Assembly: GCA_002477955.1 (NCBI GenBank)
Contig: DLLE01000063.1
Coordinates: 86,495-105,128 of the forward strand
DNA: 18,634 nucleotides
Direction: 5' to 3'
From: Treponema sp. UBA7570
GTDB taxonomy: Bacteria; Spirochaetota; Spirochaetia; Treponematales; Treponemataceae
Part shown: one piece after another, positions 8,501 to 15,531 of the stretch
Position numbering within the stretch: the stretch's first letter is position 1
Layout: each line of letters begins with the position of its first letter
Position numbers and translations under genes: made by a program
Notes under the pieces: generated by a model
What the model was told of the DNA's origin: nothing
The model's database searches: none
The model's input: only the letters and a program-made list of their open reading frames with translations

Positions 8501-8743
8501 TATGTAAGAGATCTTATCCGCGGAATTCAGTCAATCCGAAAGGAGCAGGGGCTGACAGTTCAGGACAAAATCAATCTTAAACTGAGCGGCGATTCTGAAT
8601 TAAAATCGGCTTACGAAATGTTCGCTTCATTGATTTCTACATCAACACTTACAAACGAGCAGTCTTGGGTAGAAAAAATTGACGGTGCAAAAGAAATCGA
8701 GGCAGACGATAAAATCTGGAGAATTTGCGTTGCAAAAGCATAA
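5525..8743 (+). CDS. ileS: Isoleucyl-tRNA synthetase, eukaryote-like type (IleS2)
   Basis: This cytoplasmic enzyme charges tRNA-Ile with isoleucine and edits misactivated valine. The 1072 residues show the class I signatures HFGH (55-58, in PFATGLPHFGHF), GWDCHGLPVE (84-93) and KMSKS (622-626). They also include the editing-domain stretch TTPWTLPSNLG (about 235-245) and several CxxC pairs (near 182, 418 and 490-535) that may bind zinc. The C-terminal anticodon-binding and extension domains are present. The length and the GLPHFGH context, instead of the NGxIHLGH of ordinary bacterial IleS, place it in the type that resembles eukaryotic cytosolic enzymes and is usually less sensitive to mupirocin. 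The HxGH order is canonical. The start is GTG at 5525, nine bases after GAGGG. Its 3' end contains the ribosome site and first codons of the next gene. Confidence 0.97.
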   Translation: MYTPVNPKPDFPRQEEEVLKFWEKNDIFKKSIRQRDKAEEFVFFDGPPFATGLPHFGHFIPSTIKDIIPRYQTMKGKKVERRFGWDCHGLPVENLIEKELGINSKHEIEAYGVANFNDKCRASVLKYTSEWRKTITRMGRWVDFDNDYKTMNPDYMESIWWVAKSLWDKGLIYEGKYILPYCPRCATVLSTHELAQGYKDVKDTAVTVRFKITKAPEAIDDKDLENGRTYFIAWTTTPWTLPSNLGLCMGPEIDYVKILDKESGDFYIFAEARLCAYYKNPEDYEIIYRRKGKDFIGAEYEPLFPYFASLSDPSECERISGQKCSEGAFRMFNAAYVSTEDGTGIVHIAPAFGEDDNLVFRGSGVPNVEPIDAECKFTSEVSDYKGRFVKDCDKDICDRLKAEKKLVKKEQYEHSYPHCWRCSSPLIYRGIGSWFVKVADYHKELLNSNSQIKWQPAHIKDGRFGKWLAGSRDWAVSRNRYWGNPIPIWRCDNPDCGNKICVGSRQELKELSGTYPEDLHKQFVDKITFECPKCKKGTMHRIPEVFDCWFESGSMPYAEQHYPFENKEYFEKHFPADFISEGLDQTRGWFYTLTILATHLFGRPAFKNCIVNGLVLAEDGRKMSKSLRNYTDPVEAINKFGADALRLFLTHSSVVRADDLRYSDNGVREVIKNIIIPIWSGYNFFISYSNVENYKATGHYFDGKTPSNPMDRWIISVAQKMVKEVTEALDDYDLSAAIDPIIDFIDEINNWYIRRSRKRFSRNEDRSDMIEAFETLYTAFRTFCLVASPFIPFLAEEIWQNLKLEGDKESVHLMDYPVYNEKLRDTALEFKMATVQKAVSMGRSLRNQFNLKNRQPLLSAELVTRDLEERKVLESMVDAIAEELNVKKVNFHEREDELVHYSAKANFRVLGKELGSKMKIAAGIIATLKNEQISDILSGKNIEIDVEGQKVELNSEKIIVERTEKEDLKVLNDGTITIGLETKVTDELKKEGYVRDLIRGIQSIRKEQGLTVQDKINLKLSGDSELKSAYEMFASLISTSTLTNEQSWVEKIDGAKEIEADDKIWRICVAKA
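8718..8721 (+). promoter_or_regulatory. Ribosome binding site inside ileS that decides the lipoprotein start
   Basis: GGAG (in TCTGGAGAATT) lies eight bases before TTG at 8730, within the last codons of ileS. This makes TTG 8730 a better start than the in-frame ATG at 8679, which lies deep inside ileS and would put 17 extra residues before the signal peptide. Confidence 0.65.
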
Positions 8744-9629
8744 AAATTTAAAGTGCTTTCAGAAAATTTTATTTTCTGTCTGCACTTTTTTTTCTGTATT
8801 TTTAATTTTCTCCTGTAAATCTCCGGTTCAGATGGAGCAGGTTGAGCCTTTAAAACTGATTGATGGAGATTCGCCGGTTATTGTTTATATTCCTGTTTCT
8901 GCCAGTAAAACTTTTGTTGAATATGCAATGACCGATTTTTTTGATTTTTCGCAAAAAAATGTCAAGTCTATAGTTTCAAGAATGGAGAATATTGCCCTTG
9001 CTTTGGATTCTGACGAAAAAATTCAGATTGCAGTTGAAGGCTCTTTTCCGAAAGCGGGAATAAAAATGGCTTTTTCTGAAAAAAAAGGCTGGAATACGCA
9101 GATTATAAAAGGAACGAATTTTCCTTTTGCTGTTTATTCTTCAGCTGCCGTTTCATTTAAAGTTGCTTTTCCTGATTCAAAAACTTTTGTTGCTTCCGAA
9201 AATGTTTCAAAAATGCTTGCCCGCTACGAAAATGAGCAAAATATTTTTGAATTTGGTGAAAACGGAAAGAATTCTCAAAATTCTCTTCCAGATGAAATTT
9301 ACGATTTCTTGACAGACAACAAAGCTTCTCAGATTCGTTTTTATTCACAAAATCCAGGAAACCTCTTCGGAAAAATTGTCGGAAAAACGATAAATCTCGG
9401 ACTAAAAAGTCTTTCTGGTTCTTTGGAAGAGTCAAAAGTCGATAAAAAATTTGCGCTTATCCTTAATCTTGAGCTTTCAAATCCGGCTATTGCAAAGGCT
9501 GCTGTTAAAATGCTAAAAGTTGCCTTGTTCCCGATTCCTGCAAAAATTGTGCAAAAAGGCGCTTCTCAGATTCAAATTTCGGATATTTCATTATCATATA
9601 ATCAGCTTGGAAAAATTTTAAGGCAATAG
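8730..9629 (+). CDS. Lipoprotein of unknown function
   Basis: The 299-residue product begins with a basic stretch (QKHKNLK), a hydrophobic core (ILFSVCTFFSVFLIF) and the lipobox LIFSC with Cys29, so it should be lipidated and anchored on the periplasmic or outer face. The mature part contains the phrase GDSPVIVYIPVSASKTFVEYAM, alternating strands and a few helices. I do not recognise the family. The start TTG at 8730 overlaps the end of ileS by 14 bases, which fits translational coupling. The next gene follows after 15 bases. A lipoprotein locked to a tRNA synthetase is a curious pairing, but the overlap alone says nothing about shared function. Confidence 0.78.
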   Translation: MQKHKNLKCFQKILFSVCTFFSVFLIFSCKSPVQMEQVEPLKLIDGDSPVIVYIPVSASKTFVEYAMTDFFDFSQKNVKSIVSRMENIALALDSDEKIQIAVEGSFPKAGIKMAFSEKKGWNTQIIKGTNFPFAVYSSAAVSFKVAFPDSKTFVASENVSKMLARYENEQNIFEFGENGKNSQNSLPDEIYDFLTDNKASQIRFYSQNPGNLFGKIVGKTINLGLKSLSGSLEESKVDKKFALILNLELSNPAIAKAAVKMLKVALFPIPAKIVQKGASQIQISDISLSYNQLGKILRQ

Positions 9630-9644
9630 CTTTTAGGAGGAACT

Positions 9645-10682
9645 ATGAAAACTAGTGAAAAAATTATTCTCAAGGCAGAGGATCTTGACGGTTATTTAAA
9701 GGAGCAGGATTTTAAAGATATAAAGCTTTTGGAAGATATGTATGGGCAGACCCTCAAATCTTTTGAACCGCTCGACAAACAGAATGTGATCGACAGTTTT
9801 GACAAAATGGGACACGAGCTTCAGCGCATTTGCAGCGAACATCCTCGTATTAAGGTTTTTTCCTTTGAAACCGAATCTGGAAGCCATGCGGAGGCTAGCC
9901 GCGTAATTTCGAAACTCCGCGATATAAATACCGGACATCAGGAATTTATCTATTACGTTCAGCGTGCATACGAAATGCTTTTCCGCCTTGCTTTTACTGA
10001 CCATTCAGAAAATAACAAGGGCCACATTGTCGTAAAAACTCCTGTTACTTTCCCTGCTCAAAATTATGCGGTTCATAAAATTCCTGATATTGATAAAGAA
10101 ATTGAAAATTCTGTAATGTGCGTAATGCTGCGCGGCGCGCTTTTGCCAAGCATTATCATGTCAAAAGAAATCGAAGAATATTCCAGCCATAAATATGTGA
10201 CTCCGTTTGCGCTTTTTAAGATTAACCGCGACGATTCAAAAAACGAAGACAACATGGAGTACATCCTCGATTTAAAAAAATCATTCTTCAATCTTGAAGA
10301 TCTCGATGGAAAAGATTTGATTTTTGCCGACCCGATGAATGCGACAGGCGGTTCTCTTGTGACAGTTGTAAAATACCTTCAGCAGAATGGTGTAAAGCCA
10401 AAATCTATTAAATTTTTTAATGTGATTTCCGCATTAAAAGGAAGTCTTCGCGTAACACGCGCCCTCGAAAACTGCACTTGCTATACTTTGTGGCTCGACC
10501 CTGTTTTAAACGAAAAAGCATATATTATGCCAGGGCTTGGCGATGCTGGCGACCGTCTTAACGGCTGCGATAAAAAAGACAATCCCCGCAATATTATTCG
10601 TCTGATTGCAGATTATGGTTCAAATATTTCGGAACTTTACCGTAATCAGCTTGCAAAAATTGAAGAAACTGTTCTTGACTAG
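9645..10682 (+). CDS. Uracil phosphoribosyltransferase-like protein with N-terminal extension
   Basis: The C-terminal part (about 95-345) matches the uracil phosphoribosyltransferase family, which makes UMP from uracil and PRPP in pyrimidine salvage. The PRPP loop is DPMNATGGS (229-237), and the uracil-binding flap region is LWLDPVLNEKAYIMPGLGDAGDRLNG at about 282-307, close to the family's GLGDAGDR signature. Residues 1-95 are an extra mostly helical region not found in the roughly 210-residue standard enzyme. It has no P-loop, so this is not a uridine kinase fusion. The start is ATG at 9645 after a perfect AGGAGG (9635-9640), the strongest ribosome site in the window. It sits between two lipoprotein genes and overlaps the next one slightly. 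The catalytic motifs look intact, but another base or a regulatory role cannot be excluded. Confidence 0.82.
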   Translation: MKTSEKIILKAEDLDGYLKEQDFKDIKLLEDMYGQTLKSFEPLDKQNVIDSFDKMGHELQRICSEHPRIKVFSFETESGSHAEASRVISKLRDINTGHQEFIYYVQRAYEMLFRLAFTDHSENNKGHIVVKTPVTFPAQNYAVHKIPDIDKEIENSVMCVMLRGALLPSIIMSKEIEEYSSHKYVTPFALFKINRDDSKNEDNMEYILDLKKSFFNLEDLDGKDLIFADPMNATGGSLVTVVKYLQQNGVKPKSIKFFNVISALKGSLRVTRALENCTCYTLWLDPVLNEKAYIMPGLGDAGDRLNGCDKKDNPRNIIRLIADYGSNISELYRNQLAKIEETVLD

Positions 10683-11349
10683 AAAGTTGAAAAAGTACAA
10701 ATTTTTTTCCGCAGCTTTAGTTTTCATGGCAATTATTTCACTTTTCTCCTGCCAGAGCGAATATTCGTTTCGTGTGCCGGGGGAAAATGAAATTATTACA
10801 ACGAATATCTCCTCAGAATATTTTGCAATTGCAGACGAATATTTAAATTTAAAAAATTATCAAAAGGCGATTCAGTATTATAAACTTGCCATGAAGAATA
10901 AATCGCTCAATGCAGCCGCTTATTACAAGCTTGCAAGAAGTTATGCCTTGGCGAAAGATTATGAATCTGCCGAAAAATGCTATGAAAAACTTCTCTCTGT
11001 CGATCCAGAAAATAAGGATTTGCAGATTTCTCTTGCATATATAAAGGGAATGAGCGGAAAAACCGAGGAAGCTGCGAGTCTTTATAAAGAATTGATAGAA
11101 AAGTTTCCGAACGATTCTTCTCTTTTGGAAAATTATTTAATCTTGCTTTTGTTTTTGGAAAATTTCGAAGAATCAGAAAAACAATATCAGATTCTTTCAG
11201 AAAAATTTCCTGACAATGCAAACCTTCAGTCTTTTTCTGATAAAATTGAAAAGCTCCGCGAAAAACTCCAGCCTAAGGAAGAAACTGAAAATACTGCCGG
11301 CTCTCATGAAAGCCCTGTAAAAGAACCTGAAAAAACTCCTAAGCTTTAG
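10675..11349 (+). CDS. TPR-repeat lipoprotein
   Basis: The product has a lipoprotein signal (RKLKKYK, hydrophobic core FFSAALVFMAIISLF, lipobox LFSC with Cys26). About four tetratricopeptide repeats follow (residues 47-182), with the usual Y-L-A-Y and P positions, for example AAYYKLARSYALAKDYESAEKCYEKL with DPEN after it. TPR arrays hold partner proteins, so this is probably a periplasmic or outer-membrane-associated scaffold. The C-terminal 25 residues are polar, rich in E, K and P, and likely disordered. The start is uncertain. TTG 10675 overlaps the preceding gene by eight bases with a weak GAAG nine bases upstream, whereas TTG 10687 would shorten the protein by four residues. Both give a valid signal peptide. 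It is the last gene of the ileS cluster and converges on the - strand operon after 21 bases. Confidence 0.82.
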   Translation: MTRKLKKYKFFSAALVFMAIISLFSCQSEYSFRVPGENEIITTNISSEYFAIADEYLNLKNYQKAIQYYKLAMKNKSLNAAAYYKLARSYALAKDYESAEKCYEKLLSVDPENKDLQISLAYIKGMSGKTEEAASLYKELIEKFPNDSSLLENYLILLLFLENFEESEKQYQILSEKFPDNANLQSFSDKIEKLREKLQPKEETENTAGSHESPVKEPEKTPKL

Positions 11350-11415
11350 GGCAGAGTTAAAAAATCTTATTTATTTAAGGATGCAGGCGTTGTATTTTTC
11401 TGGACTTGCCCTAAA
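11345..11415. repeat. 9-bp inverted repeat straddling the convergent gene ends
   Basis: TTTAGGGCA (11345-11353) contains the stop codon of the TPR gene, and TGCCCTAAA (11407-11415) lies inside the 3' end of the opposing gene. The arms are perfect, and the next bases (GC on each side) also pair if one A is bulged. The 53-base loop is long, and there is no T-run next to either arm. No ordinary terminator is visible for either convergent unit. Confidence 0.3.
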
Positions 11416-12564
11416 AGCAATTATCGGAGAATCAGGCTCTGTCGCTGCATGTTTTTGAGCTTCGCTCGCTTCTGTCAAAAGCCTTTCGCTGCTCACTGTT
11501 CTCCCGTTTTTTGAAGAAAGCCCGATTGTCAGTTTTTGTCCGTCATCTTCCAGTTTTTTAGAAAAATCTTCAAAAACCTCTTTTGCAACTGTGATTGCGT
11601 CATCAAGACCCGTGTTTTCCAAAAGAACTGTAAAAAGGTTGTTTTCGTTTGAAAAAACAAGCGCATTTTGAGCAAAGTCCGAGTCAAAAATATTTTCTAT
11701 TTGTTCTGATGAAATTTCGTTTTCGGAAGAATTAACTTTTATTATTAAAACCGCAAGGTCTGAACCGTTTTCTGCTGCTTTTACAAGTGCTTCTTCGCAT
11801 TTTGCTTCAAGATTTTCAATCGGCTGTATTTTTGGAAAAGATTTTTCTTTTTCAGTGTCCGTTTTTTCAGAAAAAATCTCTTTGTCCGGGGTTTCTTTTT
11901 GAGAAAAATCTACAGTGTCAAAGCCGTCAAAAAGCTGTTTTTTTTCTTCCTCGGTCAAATCGTATTCGTTGTTCTGTTTTTCTGAAGAAAGTTCATCTGT
12001 TTTATTTTCAGAAAAAATTTCTTTGTCAGAACTTTCCTGTTCGTCTTCAAATGAAATTTCATCAATTTCGTCTTTTTCCGTTTTTGTAAAAATTAAAATC
12101 AAAATCGCAGCCAATGTTGCGGCAAAAATAACTATAAAAGCAGTTCGCGCATGATAAAAAAGAGAAGACTGGACCGCCGTATAAATTTCTGCATTTATGA
12201 GAATTGAATTTCCGTTTTTTGTCGGAAAATTTTTTGTAAAAGACTTTGCGCTTGATTTTCTTGAAAAGTATGTGTCTTTTGGCGGATAAGAATAAATCAA
12301 ATTTCCGTCAACAGAAAGGTTTAATTTTTGGTAATTGCTGAAATCTCCTGCGGCACGAATAAAAGAATCTGAAAAATTATATGAATCGAGCGGATATGAA
12401 TTTGCGGCATTTTGAGTTTTTATAGCTAAAGAATCGAAAATTTCTTCTGCCTGCAAAGGTCCGTTTTTTTTGTCGGAAACGATGCCAGAAATAAAATAAA
12501 CTGCTGTAAAAACAAAAATAGCCGAAATGACTACAGAAATAAAGTTAAAGGTTCTTTTTTTCAT
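11371..12564 (-). CDS. Membrane protein with extracytoplasmic domain and degenerate GGDEF-like domain
   Basis: The 397 residues show a first transmembrane helix (about 7-29), an extracytoplasmic domain of roughly 110 residues and a second helix (141-160). A very acidic, Ser/Glu-rich linker (163-248) contains DKEIFSE twice, and a C-terminal domain covers 251-391. That last domain has the strand and helix order of a GGDEF fold: DLAVLIIKV, LFTVLLENTGLDDAITVAKEV, KLTIGLSS and SSERLLTEASEAQKHA. The GGDEF signature itself is missing; NENN stands where it should be, so diguanylate cyclase activity is not expected. It could be a c-di-GMP or protein-interaction sensor like other degenerate GGDEF proteins. 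It is the last gene of the - strand operon, starting two bases after the preceding stop with no Shine-Dalgarno. The domain call is by eye. Confidence 0.7.
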   Translation of the reverse strand: MKKRTFNFISVVISAIFVFTAVYFISGIVSDKKNGPLQAEEIFDSLAIKTQNAANSYPLDSYNFSDSFIRAAGDFSNYQKLNLSVDGNLIYSYPPKDTYFSRKSSAKSFTKNFPTKNGNSILINAEIYTAVQSSLFYHARTAFIVIFAATLAAILILIFTKTEKDEIDEISFEDEQESSDKEIFSENKTDELSSEKQNNEYDLTEEEKKQLFDGFDTVDFSQKETPDKEIFSEKTDTEKEKSFPKIQPIENLEAKCEEALVKAAENGSDLAVLIIKVNSSENEISSEQIENIFDSDFAQNALVFSNENNLFTVLLENTGLDDAITVAKEVFEDFSKKLEDDGQKLTIGLSSKNGRTVSSERLLTEASEAQKHAATEPDSPIIAFRASPEKYNACILK

Positions 12565-12566
12565 AT

Positions 12567-14021
12567 TCAGTAAGTATATCGCAAGCAGTCAGCACGTGCA
12601 AGTTTATAGCTGTCTTGAATTGAATGAGTCTTTTCGTAAAAAGCCATAACCGGAAGAAGCGGATAAAAAAATTGGTTCGTTAGTTCGCCGGTAAAATTTT
12701 CTGGAAGAGAGAGCAGTTTTTTCTTAAAAAAGGTGTTGAAAATCTCAAAATTAAAATCTTTGATTTCGACAGAAATTGATTTTCCGGGATTTTTCAAATA
12801 AGTTTCCAGCGAAAACCTGTAACTTTCCAGAACTTCTGTTGTAATTTTTTTTTCTTCAAGATAAATAAGTTTGGTTCTGTACATTAAAGTGCAAAAAGAC
12901 TGTTCCGCCGTAGAAAGCCGGTTTTGTTTTTTATAAAAAATGTCATCGAGATATGTTCCTTTTGCGTAAGGTTTCCCGTTTAAATATGCAAAATCCGCTC
13001 CAAAAAATTCAATTTTTTCAAAGCCAAGAAAAAAGGCAAGGTCTGTGGCGGCGATTGTAACAGTTCCTGACCCAGAATTTAAATGAATAAAACTTGTTCC
13101 ATTAAAGTGCGAAGCGATGGTTGAAAGCGGATGCCCCGATTCAAAAAAAAGAATTTTATTTTTTTGAACTGAAATCTTTTTTGCAGGAATTGAATTTGCG
13201 CAAAGATCGAAGGCAAAAATCGTCTTGTTTTTTTGTGCCTGATGAAGAAAATGCGAGTAACTTATGTTCTGGCCGTCAATGCTTACAACAACGTCTGGAA
13301 CGATTTTTGAGCGCAAAAGACTTGAATATGCGGTGTCTGTCGAAATTATAAAATATTTGCCGGGATTTTTTTTCAGTTTTTCGATTGTAGTATCTAACGT
13401 CGGACCTGCCGCAATTATCGCCGCGGTCACTTTATTGTTTTTTTTGAGATTTTCGATCATTTGCGAGGCGTTTTTTTGTTCAGAAGCAATTTTAAGGTTT
13501 TCAAAGATATTTTTATTCCAGATTTTTCCAAAATGGCTCTGAACTGCAAAATCTGCTTTTACAGTTTTTATTGCTTTTTCGACGATTGTTTTTATAAGCT
13601 GCATTTTGTCGAAAAAAGCGTTTTCCCAGCCTCGCAAAAAACAAAAATTGAGATTTCCGTAAATTGCAGGAAGATAATTTGATAAAATGTCTGTAAAAAG
13701 GCTTTGAGGTGTTGAAAAAATAATCCGTCTGTCTTCCAAAAGTTTGCTGCAAAGCGGAATCTGCCTTAAAAACTTAAAATCTTCAATATCGTTTTCTACA
13801 ATGATTATTTTTCTGTCAAAGCTTTCTGTTAAAAGTTTTTCTATATGCCAGCCTGAACATAAACCTGCAACTACAAAAAATTTTTCTTTTTTTTCAAATT
13901 GAGACGCAAAAATTTCTGCCTCGTGAACAGGATCGTATTTTGAGCAGACGTAAATTCGATTTTTTACTGGAATTAAAATTCCGTTTTTTGAATTTTCGAG
14001 GGTTGTGTAAGAACTATTCAT
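12567..14021 (-). CDS. Maf / DUF115 (MptE-like) protein, probable flagellin glycosyltransferase
   Basis: The 484-residue product has the central DUF115 domain of motility accessory factors, which in several bacteria transfer nonulosonic sugars to flagellin. Family motifs are AAGPTLDTTIEKLKKN (from 204), PDVVVSIDGQ (242-251) and the strongly conserved block SGSGTVTIAATDLAFFLGF (from 316), followed by FFGADFAY and GKPYAKGTYLD. The N-terminal domain carries a KYDPVHEAEIF motif shared with its neighbour. It is probably cytoplasmic, acting on flagellin before export to the periplasmic flagella. I chose ATG 14021, not the in-frame codon at 14048, because GGAG lies eight bases upstream and the longer form would overlap the previous gene more. 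The overlap with that gene is eight bases. The older name, 6-hydroxymethylpterin diphosphokinase-like, reflects only fold similarity. Confidence 0.85.
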   Translation of the reverse strand: MNSSYTTLENSKNGILIPVKNRIYVCSKYDPVHEAEIFASQFEKKEKFFVVAGLCSGWHIEKLLTESFDRKIIIVENDIEDFKFLRQIPLCSKLLEDRRIIFSTPQSLFTDILSNYLPAIYGNLNFCFLRGWENAFFDKMQLIKTIVEKAIKTVKADFAVQSHFGKIWNKNIFENLKIASEQKNASQMIENLKKNNKVTAAIIAAGPTLDTTIEKLKKNPGKYFIISTDTAYSSLLRSKIVPDVVVSIDGQNISYSHFLHQAQKNKTIFAFDLCANSIPAKKISVQKNKILFFESGHPLSTIASHFNGTSFIHLNSGSGTVTIAATDLAFFLGFEKIEFFGADFAYLNGKPYAKGTYLDDIFYKKQNRLSTAEQSFCTLMYRTKLIYLEEKKITTEVLESYRFSLETYLKNPGKSISVEIKDFNFEIFNTFFKKKLLSLPENFTGELTNQFFYPLLPVMAFYEKTHSIQDSYKLARADCLRYTY

Positions 14022-15525
14022 CAAAAAGTCTCCGGATTTTTTCTGCAAGTTCTGCCTTTTTTTGCTGGATTTTTAATTTTTGTCCATTTTTCTTTTCTTC
14101 GCAAAGCTCTCGCGCTAAAAGTATTGATTCAAGCGGAAAAAGTTCTCCGTCAAAATCTCCGCTTTCAAGAATTTTTAAAAAACGTGATTTAAATTCCTTT
14201 TTTTCGGCTGAATTTTTTGTTTTGAAAAAAACTTCCGTTGTAGAATCAAAATCAGCATTTTTTTTGTCAAAATCGAGTTCTTCCCATGACAAATCTTTTA
14301 TTTGTCCGAGTTTTTCCGAAAAATTATAGTGATCTGAAAGCCTGAAAAGCCGTTCTTTTAAACTGTCTCCTTGATTTTTAAACCAGCTGCGGTAGATTTC
14401 GAGCGAACCTTTTGAATTAAATCTCGAAGAAACCTGCCTTTTTTCTTTTGTTCCAAGCCGAAAATCTTTATTTTGAGAGTTTTTTTCAAGCATATTTGGC
14501 TGGGCATGCTGAAATCCGTTGTTTTCTGCCAAATCCAGTCCGCAAAAGTAAACATTCTTTTGAGTCAGGTTTAGCGCAAAAGCTGCCGCAGTTCCGCTTA
14601 CAGTTCCGTTTCTTAAGGCCGGAAAAAATTCAATTTTTGAATCAGTAAAAATTTTTTCTCCGATAGAAGAAGGATAGGCGAGCGGAAGAATTTTTTGGCT
14701 TTGCAAAATATTTTTAGGACAGTTTGCTTCGTCTGTGAGCGCAAAGACTGTGTTTTTAAGTTTTTTTAAATCTTCGCTGTTTAATTCAAGATGTTTTTTT
14801 GCCCAAAATCCGCCATCAGTGCTAATCACCAAATCTGGAAAAATTTTATTGTAGAGAAGAACCGAAAGTGAAGAAGAAACCGCAATCAAAAAGAAATTTT
14901 CGCGGTACTTTTTTATATTTTTTAGTGAAGACTGAAGTGAAGGCCCAGAAGCCGTAACTAGAATGTCTTTTTTTATTCTGCGAAGTGAATAAAAATTCTG
15001 TCCGAATTTGCAGAAAGCCAGCGAATTTAAGAACCAGCGTTTTGCAAATTTTTCGCGCGTATAAAGCACGTCTCTTGCTGTCAAAACTGCAATTTTAATT
15101 TCTTGCCAGACTGAATTTGAAATTTCTGGAAAAATATTTTTGCTTCCTGGCCAGTCAAAAATCAACGCAGAAAGAATTTTTTCTTCTCCAAGCGCAGAAT
15201 AAAGTTTTTGAGCGAAATTTTTTGTTTGAAAAAAATAAAAAACTTTGTCCCAAAGACTGTCTGTTTTGCAAAAAACATCTGTAAAGCGAATTGCAATCAG
15301 TTTGACAGAAGGAAAAGTTTTTCTTAAAAAAGCGGCGCAAAAGGAGAGAGCCGGCTCCAAAATAATTACGCAAGATGGTTTAAAAGTACATTCAATCGAA
15401 CTGCAGAATGCCTGCGCTTCTTTTGAAGGATCGTAAGCAGAATGGAAATATTTTTCGTTCAGTCTGCAGGTTTGCTCGCCGTTTTTTGCATTAAAAAAAA
15501 CAAAATTCAAATTAGTTTCGCTCAA
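14014..15525 (-). CDS. Second Maf / DUF115 (MptE-like) protein
   Basis: This 503-residue protein is a diverged paralogue of the gene after it. The DUF115 core is visible as TASGPSLQSSLKNIKKY (191-207), PDLVISTDGGFW (230-241) and GTVSGTAAAFALNLTQKNVY (307-326) followed by FCGLDLAENNGFQHA. Where the neighbour has GADFAY and a GKPYAKGTY segment, this copy has GLDLAENN and QHAQPN, so the two may differ in acceptor or donor. The N-terminal AYDPSKEAQAF (30-40) matches KYDPVHEAEIF in the partner. The C-terminal 60 residues are charged and helical, probably a coiled coil. The start is TTG at 15525 with AGGA ten bases upstream, six bases after the previous stop. Transfer of a sugar to flagellin is inferred from the family; the visible genes do not include flagellin or sugar synthesis. 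Confidence 0.83.
   Translation of the reverse strand: MSETNLNFVFFNAKNGEQTCRLNEKYFHSAYDPSKEAQAFCSSIECTFKPSCVIILEPALSFCAAFLRKTFPSVKLIAIRFTDVFCKTDSLWDKVFYFFQTKNFAQKLYSALGEEKILSALIFDWPGSKNIFPEISNSVWQEIKIAVLTARDVLYTREKFAKRWFLNSLAFCKFGQNFYSLRRIKKDILVTASGPSLQSSLKNIKKYRENFFLIAVSSSLSVLLYNKIFPDLVISTDGGFWAKKHLELNSEDLKKLKNTVFALTDEANCPKNILQSQKILPLAYPSSIGEKIFTDSKIEFFPALRNGTVSGTAAAFALNLTQKNVYFCGLDLAENNGFQHAQPNMLEKNSQNKDFRLGTKEKRQVSSRFNSKGSLEIYRSWFKNQGDSLKERLFRLSDHYNFSEKLGQIKDLSWEELDFDKKNADFDSTTEVFFKTKNSAEKKEFKSRFLKILESGDFDGELFPLESILLARELCEEKKNGQKLKIQQKKAELAEKIRRLFDE
14030..14033 (-). promoter_or_regulatory. Ribosome binding site of the downstream Maf gene
   Basis: On the - strand GGAG lies eight bases before ATG 14021, inside the last codons of the upstream Maf gene. 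It supports the shorter start of the downstream gene and suggests coupled translation of the pair. Confidence 0.65.
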
Positions 15526-15531
15526 TTTGAA

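Noticed and set aside
10606..10674. Longer TPR lipoprotein starting at 10606
   Set aside because: That TTG has no ribosome site, lies deep in the preceding gene, and would put about 23 extra residues before a perfectly good lipoprotein signal.
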